Numbered from the stretch's first letter, positions 28,610 to 38,006 are shown. The stretch: 64,000 nt of DNA from Legionella cincinnatiensis (GCF_900452415.1 NZ_UGNX01000001.1:2046001-2110000), one strand, 5' to 3'. Notes: a model not told the origin generated them from the sequence alone. Numbers and translations: made by a program.

Positions 28610-29060
28610 TTCAATCTCCCTATTAATAGGATGAAACCTTCGCTGTCCTTAAGTTAACGTCAATTATGGATAAGAGATCGAGTTATTACTTCGAGCCGTT
28701 CGAGCTGAGGAGGCGTATCAGCCCGAACAGCTCGTGATAGAGACTCGTTATAATTATATCTTTATCCATAACTGACGTTAAGTTAACTTGGGTTATGGAT
28801 AGGCAATAGAATCATTATCTCGAGCCTTTCCAGCTGAATAGCTCTAAGATCCTCATTTTTAAATTTCGTGGAGATATATTAGTTCGAGACGATGTTCAGG
28901 TATTCCTCAGCCCTACTGCCATTGGCTTAAGGAAACTATCCTTATTCCTACGTTCCGCAACTTGTTCGCGGGATCCAGAAATCAAGCCACCGGATCCGCG
29001 GGCACACCGCGGGACATCGAGAGGATGTATCTGAATAAACTCCCTCCACTTACTCCTAAC
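28610..29060. repeat. Gene-free stretch with degenerate inverted and direct repeats
   Basis: No credible ORF. It holds an imperfect long hairpin at 28654-28781, a degraded direct copy of its left half near 28791-28840, and a GC-rich block near 28965-29020 with GGATCC and CCGCGG elements that can fold. It looks like a graveyard of short repeats and is a likely recombination or insertion site. Confidence 0.5.
28654..28781. repeat. 128-bp MITE-like inverted-repeat element
   Basis: TTAACGTCAATTATGGATAA at the left end pairs with TTATCCATAACTGACGTTAA at the right end (one mismatch). The arms again match near the centre (CGAGCTG/CAGCTCG). A further fragment beginning GTTATGGATAGG follows at about 28791. 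There is no ORF inside. A non-autonomous element or repeated hairpin is likely. Confidence 0.5.
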
Positions 29061-29801
29061 CTAACTCAAATAGTCTTCAACCACAGTGCCATAAGGTAAC
29101 GTTAAATCCGTAACAAAATGAACTACTGATACAATTTTTTTAACAGGTAACTCTGCAATGGGAGCCAAGGCATGAGGATGCAATTCCAAACTACCAGGAC
29201 CCGTCCAGGCACCTTTAACCGTTACATCCTTTAAATAGGTTCGAGTCAATTGATTTACTTCAGGGGTACCATCAACACCTGGTATATTCTTTAAAAGAAA
29301 GGTAGGTTTTTTCAATGAATCTAATACAGTCGTTTTATCGATTTCATGATGTTTGTATCCCATAGTTGCTGTAGCAATGCGCAAACTGCCATAATCTAAC
29401 AAACCAATAAGCACATCCTCTTCAACAAATAATTTAGGTTTTGCTAGTTTTTTAGGAAAGCCCCAAATCTCTCGGCCACCCGCAATAGGAGCATGACAAT
29501 CAAGAAACATTGAGATAGTGAAGCCCCCTTCCTCCCCTTTATAGCGGACAGGAATCACTTGACCCGACTCTGTATAATCCCCAAAACCTGTTGAATCCGG
29601 CATCCTGATAAATTCAAACTTAACAAAAGGTTCAAGCAGCTCTAGACCAGGAGGTAGAATGTCTTCAAGCAACTCAGGAAAGGTTTCATAGGTAATAATG
29701 AAAAATTCGCGATTAATAAACCGGTAAGGTCCTGCAGGATACGTTCTGATCCAACGTGGTGCAGGCATATCAAACTCATTGACCATCTTTGACTTTTTCA
29801 T
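29061..29801 (-). CDS. adc: Acetoacetate decarboxylase
   Basis: Adc converts acetoacetate to acetone and CO2 through a Schiff base. The 246 residues carry FISMFLD-like strands and the catalytic signature REIWGFPKKLA with the lysine pair K117-K118. R29/E76-type charged partners and the C-terminal GPGSLELHPHALAPI are also as in the family. AAGGAAG precedes the ATG. Legionella stores polyhydroxybutyrate, so a role in acetoacetate/3-hydroxybutyrate turnover is plausible. No CoA-transferase is adjacent. Confidence 0.92.
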   Translation of the reverse strand: MKKSKMVNEFDMPAPRWIRTYPAGPYRFINREFFIITYETFPELLEDILPPGLELLEPFVKFEFIRMPDSTGFGDYTESGQVIPVRYKGEEGGFTISMFLDCHAPIAGGREIWGFPKKLAKPKLFVEEDVLIGLLDYGSLRIATATMGYKHHEIDKTTVLDSLKKPTFLLKNIPGVDGTPEVNQLTRTYLKDVTVKGAWTGPGSLELHPHALAPIAELPVKKIVSVVHFVTDLTLPYGTVVEDYLS

Positions 29802-30414
29802 TGATTTCTTCCTTTAAAGTTTTTTTCCTATACAAAGTATAATGCCATCTCAAATATTTTTTATTCTTTAATTCACTTATTTATTGTTATCTTTTATCGC
29901 AGGTTAAAACTTATCTGCCACACCTACAAACATTTCAAGACAGTGTAAACCTCTCCTACTCGAACGAGCTATGGCAATAATTCGCTTTCTTACCCCAATC
30001 TCAGATTAATCTACATAAACATTTCGTAGTAAAACTCTAAAATCTGATAAACAAACCTAAGAAAAACTTAATGTTACTAATCATACAATGTACCTAAAGA
30101 CGTTTCAAACTTAGGTAAATCAAAGAAGTGATCTTTTCCAGTCCAACGTCAGGTGATATTGCTGCATTGATACTGAAAATAGAATTTAAGGAACAATTGA
30201 ATAAGTGCAAAGAGAGTCTTAATACACAGGATAAACAGGAAGATCAGCCCACGCACTTTGAAAAACGAGATAATGAAGTGCGTTTTCGCTATAAAAAGCG
30301 TCGAGTGAAAGATCTGAACGGTGCTTTTTCTGAAGTACAAATTAATCGAATTTGCTTTACAAAATAACGCCATTTAGAATTAAAACTATAGATGCATCAA
30401 TGGAGTGAAAAGGC
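29802..30414. other. 613-bp region with at most one small ORF
   Basis: This AT-rich stretch lies between divergent adc (minus) and bufA (plus) and must contain both promoters. No motif, RNA or repeat was recognised. A 79-codon ORF at 30128-30367 is listed separately as doubtful. Confidence 0.5.
30128..30367 (+). CDS. Small hypothetical protein (doubtful)
   Basis: A 79-codon ORF starting at GTG encodes a charged product with KKRRVKDLNGAF in its second half. No family, no signal peptide and a poor ribosome site. An overlapping ORF exists on the other strand. It lies 47 bp before bufA on the same strand and could be a leader or a gene remnant. Low confidence. Confidence 0.2.
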   Translation: MIFSSPTSGDIAALILKIEFKEQLNKCKESLNTQDKQEDQPTHFEKRDNEVRFRYKKRRVKDLNGAFSEVQINRICFTK

Positions 30415-30687
30415 ATGAATAAGTGTAAGCTACAAAATACTGCTGTGATTACAGCAGCTCTGAGCGCTTCGCTCATTTCTATCTACATAAATACCGACTG
30501 GTTTTCTGAAGAACAAGAGCATGTAGAACTTGAAAGGTGCTATGAAATAGTACGTGCAGGTAAAAATGATTGTGCAACCTCGAAACATTCTTGTGCATCA
30601 CAAGCAATAAAAAATAATGATCCCGAGGAGTTTATTATGCTGCCTAAAGGATTATGTGAACGGATTATTGGAGGTAAGAGTGCTTAA
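30415..30687 (+). CDS. bufA: Bufferin-like RiPP precursor, DUF2282 (copy 2)
   Basis: Second DUF2282 peptide, 90 residues. The core RCYEIVRAGKNDCATSKHSC, then EEFIMLPKGLCERIIGG, holds C42, C53, C60 and C81 with spacing 11-7-21, identical to the copy at 5789-6052; C4 is extra. The N-terminus is hydrophobic (about 8-26) but lacks a clear AxA cleavage site, so it may stay membrane-anchored. Its stop codon overlaps by 8 bp the start of a membrane nucleotide cyclase gene on the same strand, whose Shine-Dalgarno site lies inside this gene. bufB and bufC lie just beyond, on the other strand. Confidence 0.85.
   Translation: MNKCKLQNTAVITAALSASLISIYINTDWFSEEQEHVELERCYEIVRAGKNDCATSKHSCASQAIKNNDPEEFIMLPKGLCERIIGGKSA
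30670..30674 (+). promoter_or_regulatory. Shine-Dalgarno site inside bufA for the cyclase gene
   Basis: GGAGG sits 5 nt before GTG 30680 and within the last codons of bufA (Gly-Gly-Lys-Ser-Ala). It fixes the cyclase start at 30680 rather than ATG 30617, and indicates translational coupling. Confidence 0.8.
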
Positions 30688-31993
30688 ATATACTCAGTTA
30701 CCGGCTCGTGTTAAAAATGAGATACAAGCACAACAGTATCAAAGTGAGTTACTGGTAGGAGGAGTGCAATTAGGTGTAGTCATATTACTGATGATTATTA
30801 ACTGCTTAACTCCTGTAGGTTATACCCCTAATGCCCCCGTACATTCTGCTTCATTAGGTTTATCACTATTTGCTATTCTGATAGTAACAAGATTATGGTT
30901 TGCCTACACAAATCAATTAACGCATTTAGTGCTTGGACTATCAATAATCCTAGAAATGCTATTATTGCTATTTATTATCTGGACCTATTATTTACAATAC
31001 CAAACGTCACCAACAATTAATTTAAAAAATACCCATATTAACTATGTTTACATTTTGATTGCCCTACGTGCGCTACGTTTTGAACCAGAATGGGTGCTCC
31101 TTTCTGGTTTAACCGCAGTTATAGGCTGGAGTGTTATTGTTTGGCAAACTTTGGCAAGTACGGGTATGAATGTAATTACTTGGGATTATGTCACTTATGC
31201 CTCTACACGAAGTGTCTATTTAGGTTCTATTTTTGATGTACTTTTATCAATTTTATTAGTTACGATTATCCTATTTTTAGTGCTTGAGCGCGCAAAAAAA
31301 ATATTATTCCAAGCAGTAGAGCAAACCAGTGCGGCAAAAGATTTAGCACGTTTTTTTGATGCAGGAGTTGTCAAAAAAATAACCTGTTCCGACTCCTTAT
31401 TGCAAGCCGGTTATGGCGAAGTCCGACAGGCAGCCATAATGTTTACAGATATGCGAGGTTTTACTAAAGCCTCAAATACCCTCTCGCCCAGTGATTTAAT
31501 TAAGTTACTTGGAGAATATCAACATATTCTTGTGCCCATTATCCAAAAACATAATGGAAGTATTGATAAATTTATGGGTGATGGAATTATGGCAAGCTTT
31601 GGTGCCGTTAGTCCTTCCCCCACTTATGCAGCGGATGCGCTAAAAGCAGCAGAGGAGATACTCTCTGTACTGTCTTTCTGGAATGAAAAAAGACAAAAAG
31701 ATAAGGAAATTGTTATTGATGTCGGTATAGGGCTTGCAGTAGGTGAAATTGTTTTTGGGGTTATAGGGAATATGGATAGACTTGAATATACCGTGATTGG
31801 AGAAACAGCAAACTTAGCAGCAAAATTGGAAAAACATAACAAAATAGAACATTCAAAAGCATTAACTACGGCATTCTCTTTAGTAGAAGCTTTAAAACAA
31901 GGTTACAAAAAACAAGAAGAAATAATTGAACTTAAAGCAAGACTTGTAGCAGGAGTGAATGAGCCTATGGATTTAGTAATTCTTGGAAAGTAG
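30680..31993 (+). CDS. Membrane class III adenylate/guanylate cyclase
   Basis: This gene encodes a probable cyclic nucleotide synthase at the inner membrane. The 437 residues have six predicted transmembrane helices (about 25-204) and a C-terminal class III cyclase domain. Metal ligands are D257 in MFTDMRGFT and D301 in KFMGDGIMASFG, with the VIGETANLAAKLE dimer-interface motif present, so it looks active. Nucleotide specificity cannot be told. The start is GTG 30680, behind a perfect GGAGG within bufA. It ends 16 bp from the convergent bufC. Legionella has several such cyclases, but this link to a RiPP precursor is unusual. Confidence 0.85.
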   Translation: MLKYTQLPARVKNEIQAQQYQSELLVGGVQLGVVILLMIINCLTPVGYTPNAPVHSASLGLSLFAILIVTRLWFAYTNQLTHLVLGLSIILEMLLLLFIIWTYYLQYQTSPTINLKNTHINYVYILIALRALRFEPEWVLLSGLTAVIGWSVIVWQTLASTGMNVITWDYVTYASTRSVYLGSIFDVLLSILLVTIILFLVLERAKKILFQAVEQTSAAKDLARFFDAGVVKKITCSDSLLQAGYGEVRQAAIMFTDMRGFTKASNTLSPSDLIKLLGEYQHILVPIIQKHNGSIDKFMGDGIMASFGAVSPSPTYAADALKAAEEILSVLSFWNEKRQKDKEIVIDVGIGLAVGEIVFGVIGNMDRLEYTVIGETANLAAKLEKHNKIEHSKALTTAFSLVEALKQGYKKQEEIIELKARLVAGVNEPMDLVILGK

Positions 31994-32009
31994 ACATTAT
32001 AGTCCTATT

Positions 32010-32819
32010 TTAATAAGTCTTAGATGCACATTTTATTTTCCACAACAAATGATTTTCTCGAATAAATTGCAATGCTGCATGTAAATCAAAATCTGAATTT
32101 GTTTTATAAACGGCTTCATAAGCATGAGTTAACGAAAGACGATTTTGAAGGAACATAAAAAAGCGAAACATGTCTTGAGAAATCCAGTGAATACTCACAC
32201 AATGATATTGTCTCGAAATAACTACATAACACTCGACTGGCCTCAAATTAATAATCTGCTTTTCGTCCGGCCTTTCAATTAAGTCAACAATCTCTTTTAA
32301 TGAATAAGGTGACGAAAATAAGTAAACGGATGGATTAAAAATCAAGTATATTTCTTCTGGAAGCTCTAACTTTTTTGGCCATTTTAAAGGATTAAGAAGT
32401 CTAAATTTTGCAGCCCGATAACTCATATGTTTCAACCATTCCAACTCCGCTATATCGGGCAAATAAATAAGATGCTTAATCGGTTCAACGCTTTGTAAAA
32501 AATGAGGAAAACTTGCTCCCCAATCATCAAGACAGTTAGTTATAGGTAGATTTTTTTCCTCTCGACAAAAAAGAGCCGCTAAGTTATCTGCACATTCTTT
32601 TCCCACTAATTTCCAAACAGCGGGAAAGGTTATTTCTAAAGCACGATAAAGATTTTGAAGAATGTTATTTCGGTATATGTTTAATCTAAATGCAGAATTT
32701 ATTGAGCTTTCTCGAATATTTTTCACAAATTCAACATCATTTGGATTGAATATTGCTTTAACAAAATCATTCTGCATTTGCTTCATCGTTGATATAATGA
32801 GCTGACTTTTTTGCTTCAT
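32010..32819 (-). CDS. bufC: Bufferin maturation partner BufC (DUF2063)
   Basis: DUF2063 proteins accompany DUF692 enzymes and help bind the precursor peptide. The 269 residues contain the family N-terminal block: QMQNDFVKAIF, RLNIYRNNILQNLYRALEITFP, VGKECADNLAALF and LPDIAELEWLKH. The far C-terminus is less typical. The ATG at 32819 follows GGAGGTTTTATTGA and gives a 53-bp overlap with bufB; later ATGs lack a ribosome site, so the long overlap is probably real and implies coupling. It lies tail-to-tail with the cyclase, 16 bp apart. Confidence 0.85.
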   Translation of the reverse strand: MKQKSQLIISTMKQMQNDFVKAIFNPNDVEFVKNIRESSINSAFRLNIYRNNILQNLYRALEITFPAVWKLVGKECADNLAALFCREEKNLPITNCLDDWGASFPHFLQSVEPIKHLIYLPDIAELEWLKHMSYRAAKFRLLNPLKWPKKLELPEEIYLIFNPSVYLFSSPYSLKEIVDLIERPDEKQIINLRPVECYVVISRQYHCVSIHWISQDMFRFFMFLQNRLSLTHAYEAVYKTNSDFDLHAALQFIRENHLLWKIKCASKTY

Positions 32820-33606
32820 TCAATAAAACCTCCAAATCAGGTATGTTCCTGTCCCACTCCAGCAAAGTTGGAACACCGCCTATATACTTTATAGCGTAAC
32901 GATATAACGCCCACACGTCCTGACAGACATAATTGTCATGTGTATCTAAAAGCAAGTGATTATCATCTTGGGTATGTACTGAATGCCCTGCCAGATGAAT
33001 TTCTTTTATTGCTGTCTGTGGAAGAGCCTGTATATATTGATAAGGATCCCAATTATGATTAAAACAAGAAACGTAAAGATTATTCACATCCAATAAAATT
33101 TGAACATCTGTACGTTTAACTAATTCTGCTAAAAACTCGGCTTCTGAATAGCTGGAAGTTTGATATTCGAAATAAGAGGAAGGATTTTCAATGAGCAAAG
33201 TTCTTTGTAAATAGTTTTGAGCTGTATCAACATTGTTAACAAGAGCTGTTAAATTTTCTTCATTATAAGGAATAGGTAATAAATCGGGAAGATAAAACTG
33301 TCCTGTATTACTCCATGATAAATGATCCGAGAGCAAAATAGGCTCAAATTGATTAATTAGCTTTTTAATTCGCTTTAAATGATTTTTACATATACCCTGT
33401 ACCGATCCCAGAGACAAACCAACGCCATGAAAACTTATAGGGTAAAGCTCACGAATCGAGAATAGAATATCATGCAACGGCCCACCATGATTCATAAAAT
33501 TTTCGGTATGAACCTCCAACCAATCAATTTTAGGTTTTTCCTTAAGAACTTGATAATAGTGAGGCTCTCTTAAACCAATACCTATTTGATCACCGCTTAT
33601 TCGCAT
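32767..33606 (-). CDS. bufB: Bufferin maturase BufB (DUF692, MNIO)
   Basis: DUF692 proteins are multinuclear non-heme iron oxidases, such as MbnB of methanobactin synthesis, that convert peptide cysteines into heterocycles. The 279-residue TIM-barrel protein shows the family chain of metal ligands: H60 in FHGVGLSLG, H95 in LSDHLSW, E140 in IENPSSYF, D173 in LLDVNNLYVS, H204/H208 in IHLAGH, D221/H223 and E250 in LLEWD. It is followed by and overlaps bufC, and is divergent from a YceI gene. No precursor lies in the same operon; the nearest faces it beyond bufC. Confidence 0.92.
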   Translation of the reverse strand: MRISGDQIGIGLREPHYYQVLKEKPKIDWLEVHTENFMNHGGPLHDILFSIRELYPISFHGVGLSLGSVQGICKNHLKRIKKLINQFEPILLSDHLSWSNTGQFYLPDLLPIPYNEENLTALVNNVDTAQNYLQRTLLIENPSSYFEYQTSSYSEAEFLAELVKRTDVQILLDVNNLYVSCFNHNWDPYQYIQALPQTAIKEIHLAGHSVHTQDDNHLLLDTHDNYVCQDVWALYRYAIKYIGGVPTLLEWDRNIPDLEVLLNEAKKSAHYINDEANAE

Positions 33607-33761
33607 TATTTTTAAAATAGAGTTTCTTGATTAATTAGAATAACCGTTCTATATTTCCATTACTACAATTTATATTTTAAACAAAGAGTTATGAGTTAAT
33701 CATTTGTGTAACTATATTTATGATATAAAAATAAACATGGTGATCAAAAGGAATTCAAATC

Positions 33762-34343
33762 ATGAGTATTAAAACTACTATAGCAAAGTCTTTTTTATCT
33801 ACAGGATTGGCTTTATTCTTGCCGATAGCTACGAATGCAGCAGTACCTCAATGGGAAATTGTCCCTGATGAAAGTCAATTAACCTTCACTGCAACCCAAA
33901 ACGGAGCTCCAGTAACCGGTCAATTTAAAACCTTTAGTGGGACTATTTTAGTTGATCCTAACGACTTAAAACACAGCAGTATAGACATTATTGTTGATAT
34001 TAACTCAGTAAGCGCTTCTTATGCTGAACTAAAGAGCACTTTACTTACTCCAGATTGGTTTAATCCCAAAGTTTTCCCAAAGGCTGAATTTAAATCAAAC
34101 CAAATCGAAAAAACGGGTAATAACACGTATAAGGCCGTAGGTACGCTTACTATTCGTGATAAAACTGAACCAGTAACTTTAAATTTTACTGGAGATCAAT
34201 CTGACCCTAATAAGGGAATTGTTACCGGAAATACGGTCATTAAAAGAACTCAATTTGGTGTTGGTCAAGGAGACTGGTCAAAAACCAATGAAATTAAGGA
34301 TGAAGTAACAATAAACTTTAAAGTAGTCGGTGTTAAAAAATAA
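33762..34343 (+). CDS. YceI family periplasmic protein (copy 2)
   Basis: The 193 residues have a signal peptide (1-26, ending ATNA), then WEIVPDESQLTFTATQNG, and VGTLTIRDKTEPVTLNF and IKRTQFGVGQGDW, the lipid-binding barrel pattern of the YceI family. It differs from the copy at 5112-5702, so it is a separate subfamily and not a recent duplicate. AAGGAATTC precedes the ATG. It is divergent from bufB across 155 bp, which suggests shared regulation. Confidence 0.93.
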   Translation: MSIKTTIAKSFLSTGLALFLPIATNAAVPQWEIVPDESQLTFTATQNGAPVTGQFKTFSGTILVDPNDLKHSSIDIIVDINSVSASYAELKSTLLTPDWFNPKVFPKAEFKSNQIEKTGNNTYKAVGTLTIRDKTEPVTLNFTGDQSDPNKGIVTGNTVIKRTQFGVGQGDWSKTNEIKDEVTINFKVVGVKK

Positions 34344-34392
34344 AATCGTCTATTATTGTCCTCGCACGGCATTAGCGTGTAATAAAAAATAT

Positions 34393-34416
34393 AAGGTTGG
34401 GCCTTGGCCCAACCTT
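34393..34416 (-). terminator. Terminator of relA (hairpin, possibly bidirectional)
   Basis: AAGGTTGGGCC-TT-GGCCCAACCTT is a perfect 11-bp stem between convergent yceI and relA. On the minus strand it is followed by ATATTTTTTATT, so it is a good relA terminator. On the plus strand the tail is AT-rich and weaker. Confidence 0.75.
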
Positions 34417-34461
34417 AATAAGATTCAAACAATATATCGAATCTCATCTTTAAACTCTGTT

Positions 34462-36666
34462 TTACAATTGCCTTCGTGCTTCCAAAATATTAGGTATTTG
34501 TTCTAGTTTTGTTAATAAACGAGACAAACTGCTTAGACCATCTACATCAACAGTTAAAGTAATATAAGCCATATTTTCTTGTTTATTGCTTTGAGTTTGT
34601 AATGCATAAACGTGGGCCTTTTCATTTGCCAGTAAAGAAGTAATGTCCTTAAGTAATTCCGAACGATCAAATGCTTTAATCAGAATATCCACTACGTAAT
34701 TCTCACGAGTAGCACTTCCCCAGCTTACTTGTAAGAAGCGTTGTTTTTGTCGCTCACTGGCATGAATAATATTAGGACAGTCTTGTCTATGTACTGACAC
34801 CCCACGTCCTATAGTAATATATCCTACCACTGCATCTCCTGGAACGGGTTGACAGCATCGAGCCATAAAAGTTAACAAATTCCCTACACCTTCAATGCGT
34901 AAATCACTTCCCGTAACTTCAGGTTTTGAGTGAGGTTTGACAAATCGCTCTAAATTAAGTTCAGATGGCGTAGGAGGCGCAATTTTGCTAATAATCTGTC
35001 CTATCTTAATATCGCCACGTCCTAAGTTTGCATAAAGATCATCAAGTTTTTTGAAATGTAACATTGGCACAATTTCATTTAACTTATCCGATTTTATTCC
35101 TAAAGATTTTAACTCTTTGTCTAATAGTTCGCGACCTTCTTGAACATTACGGTCGTAATCTTGCATTTTAAACCAATGCAACACTTTGGCTTTTGCTCTA
35201 GATGTTTTTAAATAATTTAAGTGGGGGTTAATCCAATCACGTGAAGGTTTAATTTGTTTTCCAGTTAAAACTTCTACGCGATCCCCTGTTTTCAATTGAT
35301 AAGTTAAAGGGACTATATGACCATTTATTCGTGCACCACGACATCGATGCCCTAAATCGCTGTGCACGTGATAAGCAAAGTCTAAAGGTGTAACCCCATG
35401 AGGTAAATCAAGAACATCTCCATCAGGAGTAAAAACATATACCCTATCCTCAAGAAATTCAGTAGTACTGCTTTCAGGAACTCCTTTGTTACTTGCCATT
35501 TCCCGATGCCAAGCCAGTACGTCACGTAGCCATTCGATTTTACGCTCATGACTTTCTTTTGGCTTACCACCACCTTCTTTGTATTTCCAATGTGCAGCTA
35601 CACCCATTTCTGCTAAGTCATGCATCTGAAATGTTCGGATTTGCACCTCAAAAACCCTGCCTTCTGGCCCTTGAACCGCTGTATGTAATGATTGATAACC
35701 GTTAGGTTTAGGATGAGTAATGTAATCATCAAATTCTGCGGGAATTTGCTTCCAAAGCGTATGCACCATACCTAATACTTCATAACATTGAGGTTTAGTA
35801 TCGACAAGTACACGTACCGCTGTAGCATCATAGATTTCATCAAGAGATACATTCTTACGTGTCATTTTTTTGTAAATGCTATGAATATGTTTGGAACGCC
35901 CATAAACAGCAAAATGCTCTATTCCACTCGCTTTAATTTGCTCATTCAATTGAGCAACAATAGCATCAACAAAACTATCTCGTTCCAACCGCTTTGCTTT
36001 CAGACCTTTTGCAATCGCCTTATAATCCTCCGGATGTAAATAGCGAAACGCAAGATCTTCCATTTCCCATTTAATAGCTCCTATTCCAAGCCGATTGGCC
36101 AAAGGAGCATATATTTCCATTGCTTCAGTAGCTAATTGTTTGCGTAATTCTTCAGATAAATGCGAGGCAGTTCTCAATACACATAAACGTTCGGCAAGTT
36201 TAATCAACACCGCCCGTACATCATCAACCATCGCTAATAACATTTTACGAATATTATCAATTTGCTGTTTATTTTGTGGATATTTGTTCAAAGCCTGTAA
36301 ACTGTGCATAGCACTCATACGCTCTATGCCCTTTACCAACTTTGCAATGTTAGGACCTAATTGCTCGGAAACATCATCAACCGACAAGTCAGCATAATGC
36401 ACGTTTTCAAAAATAATGGCTGCAGCAAGTGTCTCCTGATCTACTTCAAGATCTGCAAGCAAATCAGCCATAGATAAACCTTGTTGCAGACAAGACTGGC
36501 CTGTTTCTGTTGCATGTTCTTGCCCAGCTAATTGACTTAATGTACATGCAGCACGAATGAGCTCGAGATTATCCAAATAGCCTTTTGCACTTAACTGATG
36601 AAGCCATAACCCCACATCAATGCTACCATCGGCACATAATGGAATAGTGTCCTTTACTCTAACCAT
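34462..36666 (-). CDS. relA: (p)ppGpp synthetase RelA
   Basis: RelA makes (p)ppGpp on starved ribosomes, the stringent alarmone that triggers the Legionella transmissive phase. The 734 residues comprise a pseudo-hydrolase domain lacking the HD pair (AAIIFENVHYADLSVDDV), a synthetase domain (YGRSKHIHSIYKKM, DDYITHPKPNGYQSLHT), TGS (FTPDGDVLDLPHGVTPLDFAY), a zinc-finger region (ARCCQPVPGD) and a C-terminal ACT domain. It is therefore synthase-only; hydrolysis would need SpoT elsewhere. It is 5 bp downstream of rlmD, the same order as in E. coli. Confidence 0.96.
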   Translation of the reverse strand: MVRVKDTIPLCADGSIDVGLWLHQLSAKGYLDNLELIRAACTLSQLAGQEHATETGQSCLQQGLSMADLLADLEVDQETLAAAIIFENVHYADLSVDDVSEQLGPNIAKLVKGIERMSAMHSLQALNKYPQNKQQIDNIRKMLLAMVDDVRAVLIKLAERLCVLRTASHLSEELRKQLATEAMEIYAPLANRLGIGAIKWEMEDLAFRYLHPEDYKAIAKGLKAKRLERDSFVDAIVAQLNEQIKASGIEHFAVYGRSKHIHSIYKKMTRKNVSLDEIYDATAVRVLVDTKPQCYEVLGMVHTLWKQIPAEFDDYITHPKPNGYQSLHTAVQGPEGRVFEVQIRTFQMHDLAEMGVAAHWKYKEGGGKPKESHERKIEWLRDVLAWHREMASNKGVPESSTTEFLEDRVYVFTPDGDVLDLPHGVTPLDFAYHVHSDLGHRCRGARINGHIVPLTYQLKTGDRVEVLTGKQIKPSRDWINPHLNYLKTSRAKAKVLHWFKMQDYDRNVQEGRELLDKELKSLGIKSDKLNEIVPMLHFKKLDDLYANLGRGDIKIGQIISKIAPPTPSELNLERFVKPHSKPEVTGSDLRIEGVGNLLTFMARCCQPVPGDAVVGYITIGRGVSVHRQDCPNIIHASERQKQRFLQVSWGSATRENYVVDILIKAFDRSELLKDITSLLANEKAHVYALQTQSNKQENMAYITLTVDVDGLSSLSRLLTKLEQIPNILEARRQL

Positions 36667-36671
36667 AAAAT

Positions 36672-38006
36672 TTACCCTTTCTCAAACATCGCAATTGATT
36701 CAACATGAGCGGTATGAGGAAACATATCCATTACTCCTGCCTTTATCAATACATAACCTTTTTGATTCACTAAAATATCTGTATCACGTGCCAATGTTAT
36801 AGGATTACATGATACATAAACAATACGTTCTGGATTGAGCAAATCAATTTGCTTCACAATTTCAAGTGCTCCTGATCGAGGAGGATCAATTAATATTTTG
36901 TTACATGGCTGTTGTACCAGCTTCTTTACTTCATTAACATCGTCTAAATTAGCAGCATAAAAATCCACATTTAAAAGACCATTTCTTTGAGCATTCATAG
37001 ATGCTCTTTCAACCATAGTCTTACTGCCTTCTACACCGAGCACTTTGGAACAAAATTTAGCCATCGGAAGTGAAAAATTACCCAACCCACAGAATAAGTC
37101 TAGCACTATATCCGTACTTTTTAAGTCCATCAGTTGTAATGCAAGAACTACCATAGCACGATTTAACATGGAATTAATCTGCGTAAAATCAGTTGGATGA
37201 AAAGCGAATGAAATTTGAAAGTCTGGTAAGTAATAAGCTAAATACTCATTAGAATTAGGAGGATAAAAACAATAAACACTGTCTGGACCGCCTGGCTGAA
37301 GATAAATTTTATAATGATATTCTTCAGCAAATTTTTTAATTTTAAACTCATCGTCAGCAGTTAATGAAGTTAAGTTTCGAAAAATAAGAGCAACCTCATC
37401 ATCTCCTGCTGCAACTTCAATTTGCGCAATGCAGTATTTATCGTCCATTGAGTCTATCAAATGCCTTAAAGGCAAAATGTCTGCATCAAGTTTTGCATTT
37501 AAAACAGGGCACTGAGTAATTTCAGTAATATATCGGGGGTTATTGCGCTCTCTAAATCCGATCATCGTGGCCTGTTTTTTTTCTACATAACGCACACTCA
37601 GTCGTGCTTTATTTCTATAATTCCAATAATTAGCAACTAAAGGTGACAAAACGGTCTGTGGTTTAGTATGACCATATCGTGATAATAAATCCAACAATTG
37701 ATCTTGTTTGAAATGGATTTGTTCTTCCTGGCTTAGATGCTGTAGCGAGCAACCACCACACATTACATAGTGAGGGCACTTAGGTGTAACTCGAAGAGAT
37801 GATGATTCAAGAATTTTTAGTAAAAAACCCTCATCAAAATCTTTTTTTACCCTCGTGTATTGGAACTCAACTAATTCACCAGGCAATGCCCCTTGGATAA
37901 AAGTCGCTTTACCATCAATACGTGCAATTCCCTTTCCATCATGACTTAAATTATCAATTCGAGTAGTTTGCACAACTGGATTCGTTTTGGACTTTGCTCT
38001 TCTCAT
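36672..38006 (-). CDS. rlmD: 23S rRNA (uracil1939-C5)-methyltransferase RlmD
   Basis: RlmD (RumA) methylates U1939 of 23S rRNA with SAM. The 444 residues have an N-terminal TRAM domain ([20 protein letters not shown]), an iron-sulfur cluster motif with [15 protein letters not shown], a Rossmann motif [13 protein letters not shown] and the catalytic cysteine in [13 protein letters not shown]. The ATG at 38006 is preferred to a TTG three bases upstream. It is 5 bp before relA. The upstream gap holds a DnaA-box cluster. Confidence 0.94.
   Translation of the reverse strand: MRRAKSKTNPVVQTTRIDNLSHDGKGIARIDGKATFIQGALPGELVEFQYTRVKKDFDEGFLLKILESSSLRVTPKCPHYVMCGGCSLQHLSQEEQIHFKQDQLLDLLSRYGHTKPQTVLSPLVANYWNYRNKARLSVRYVEKKQATMIGFRERNNPRYITEITQCPVLNAKLDADILPLRHLIDSMDDKYCIAQIEVAAGDDEVALIFRNLTSLTADDEFKIKKFAEEYHYKIYLQPGGPDSVYCFYPPNSNEYLAYYLPDFQISFAFHPTDFTQINSMLNRAMVVLALQLMDLKSTDIVLDLFCGLGNFSLPMAKFCSKVLGVEGSKTMVERASMNAQRNGLLNVDFYAANLDDVNEVKKLVQQPCNKILIDPPRSGALEIVKQIDLLNPERIVYVSCNPITLARDTDILVNQKGYVLIKAGVMDMFPHTAHVESIAMFEKG

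Noticed and set aside
30149..30373. 74-codon ORF on the minus strand
   Set aside because: Overlaps the doubtful plus-strand ORF, low complexity, no ribosome site.
30617..30679. Earlier ATG start for the cyclase
   Set aside because: It would add 21 residues encoded inside bufA and lacks a ribosome site, while GTG 30680 has a perfect GGAGG.
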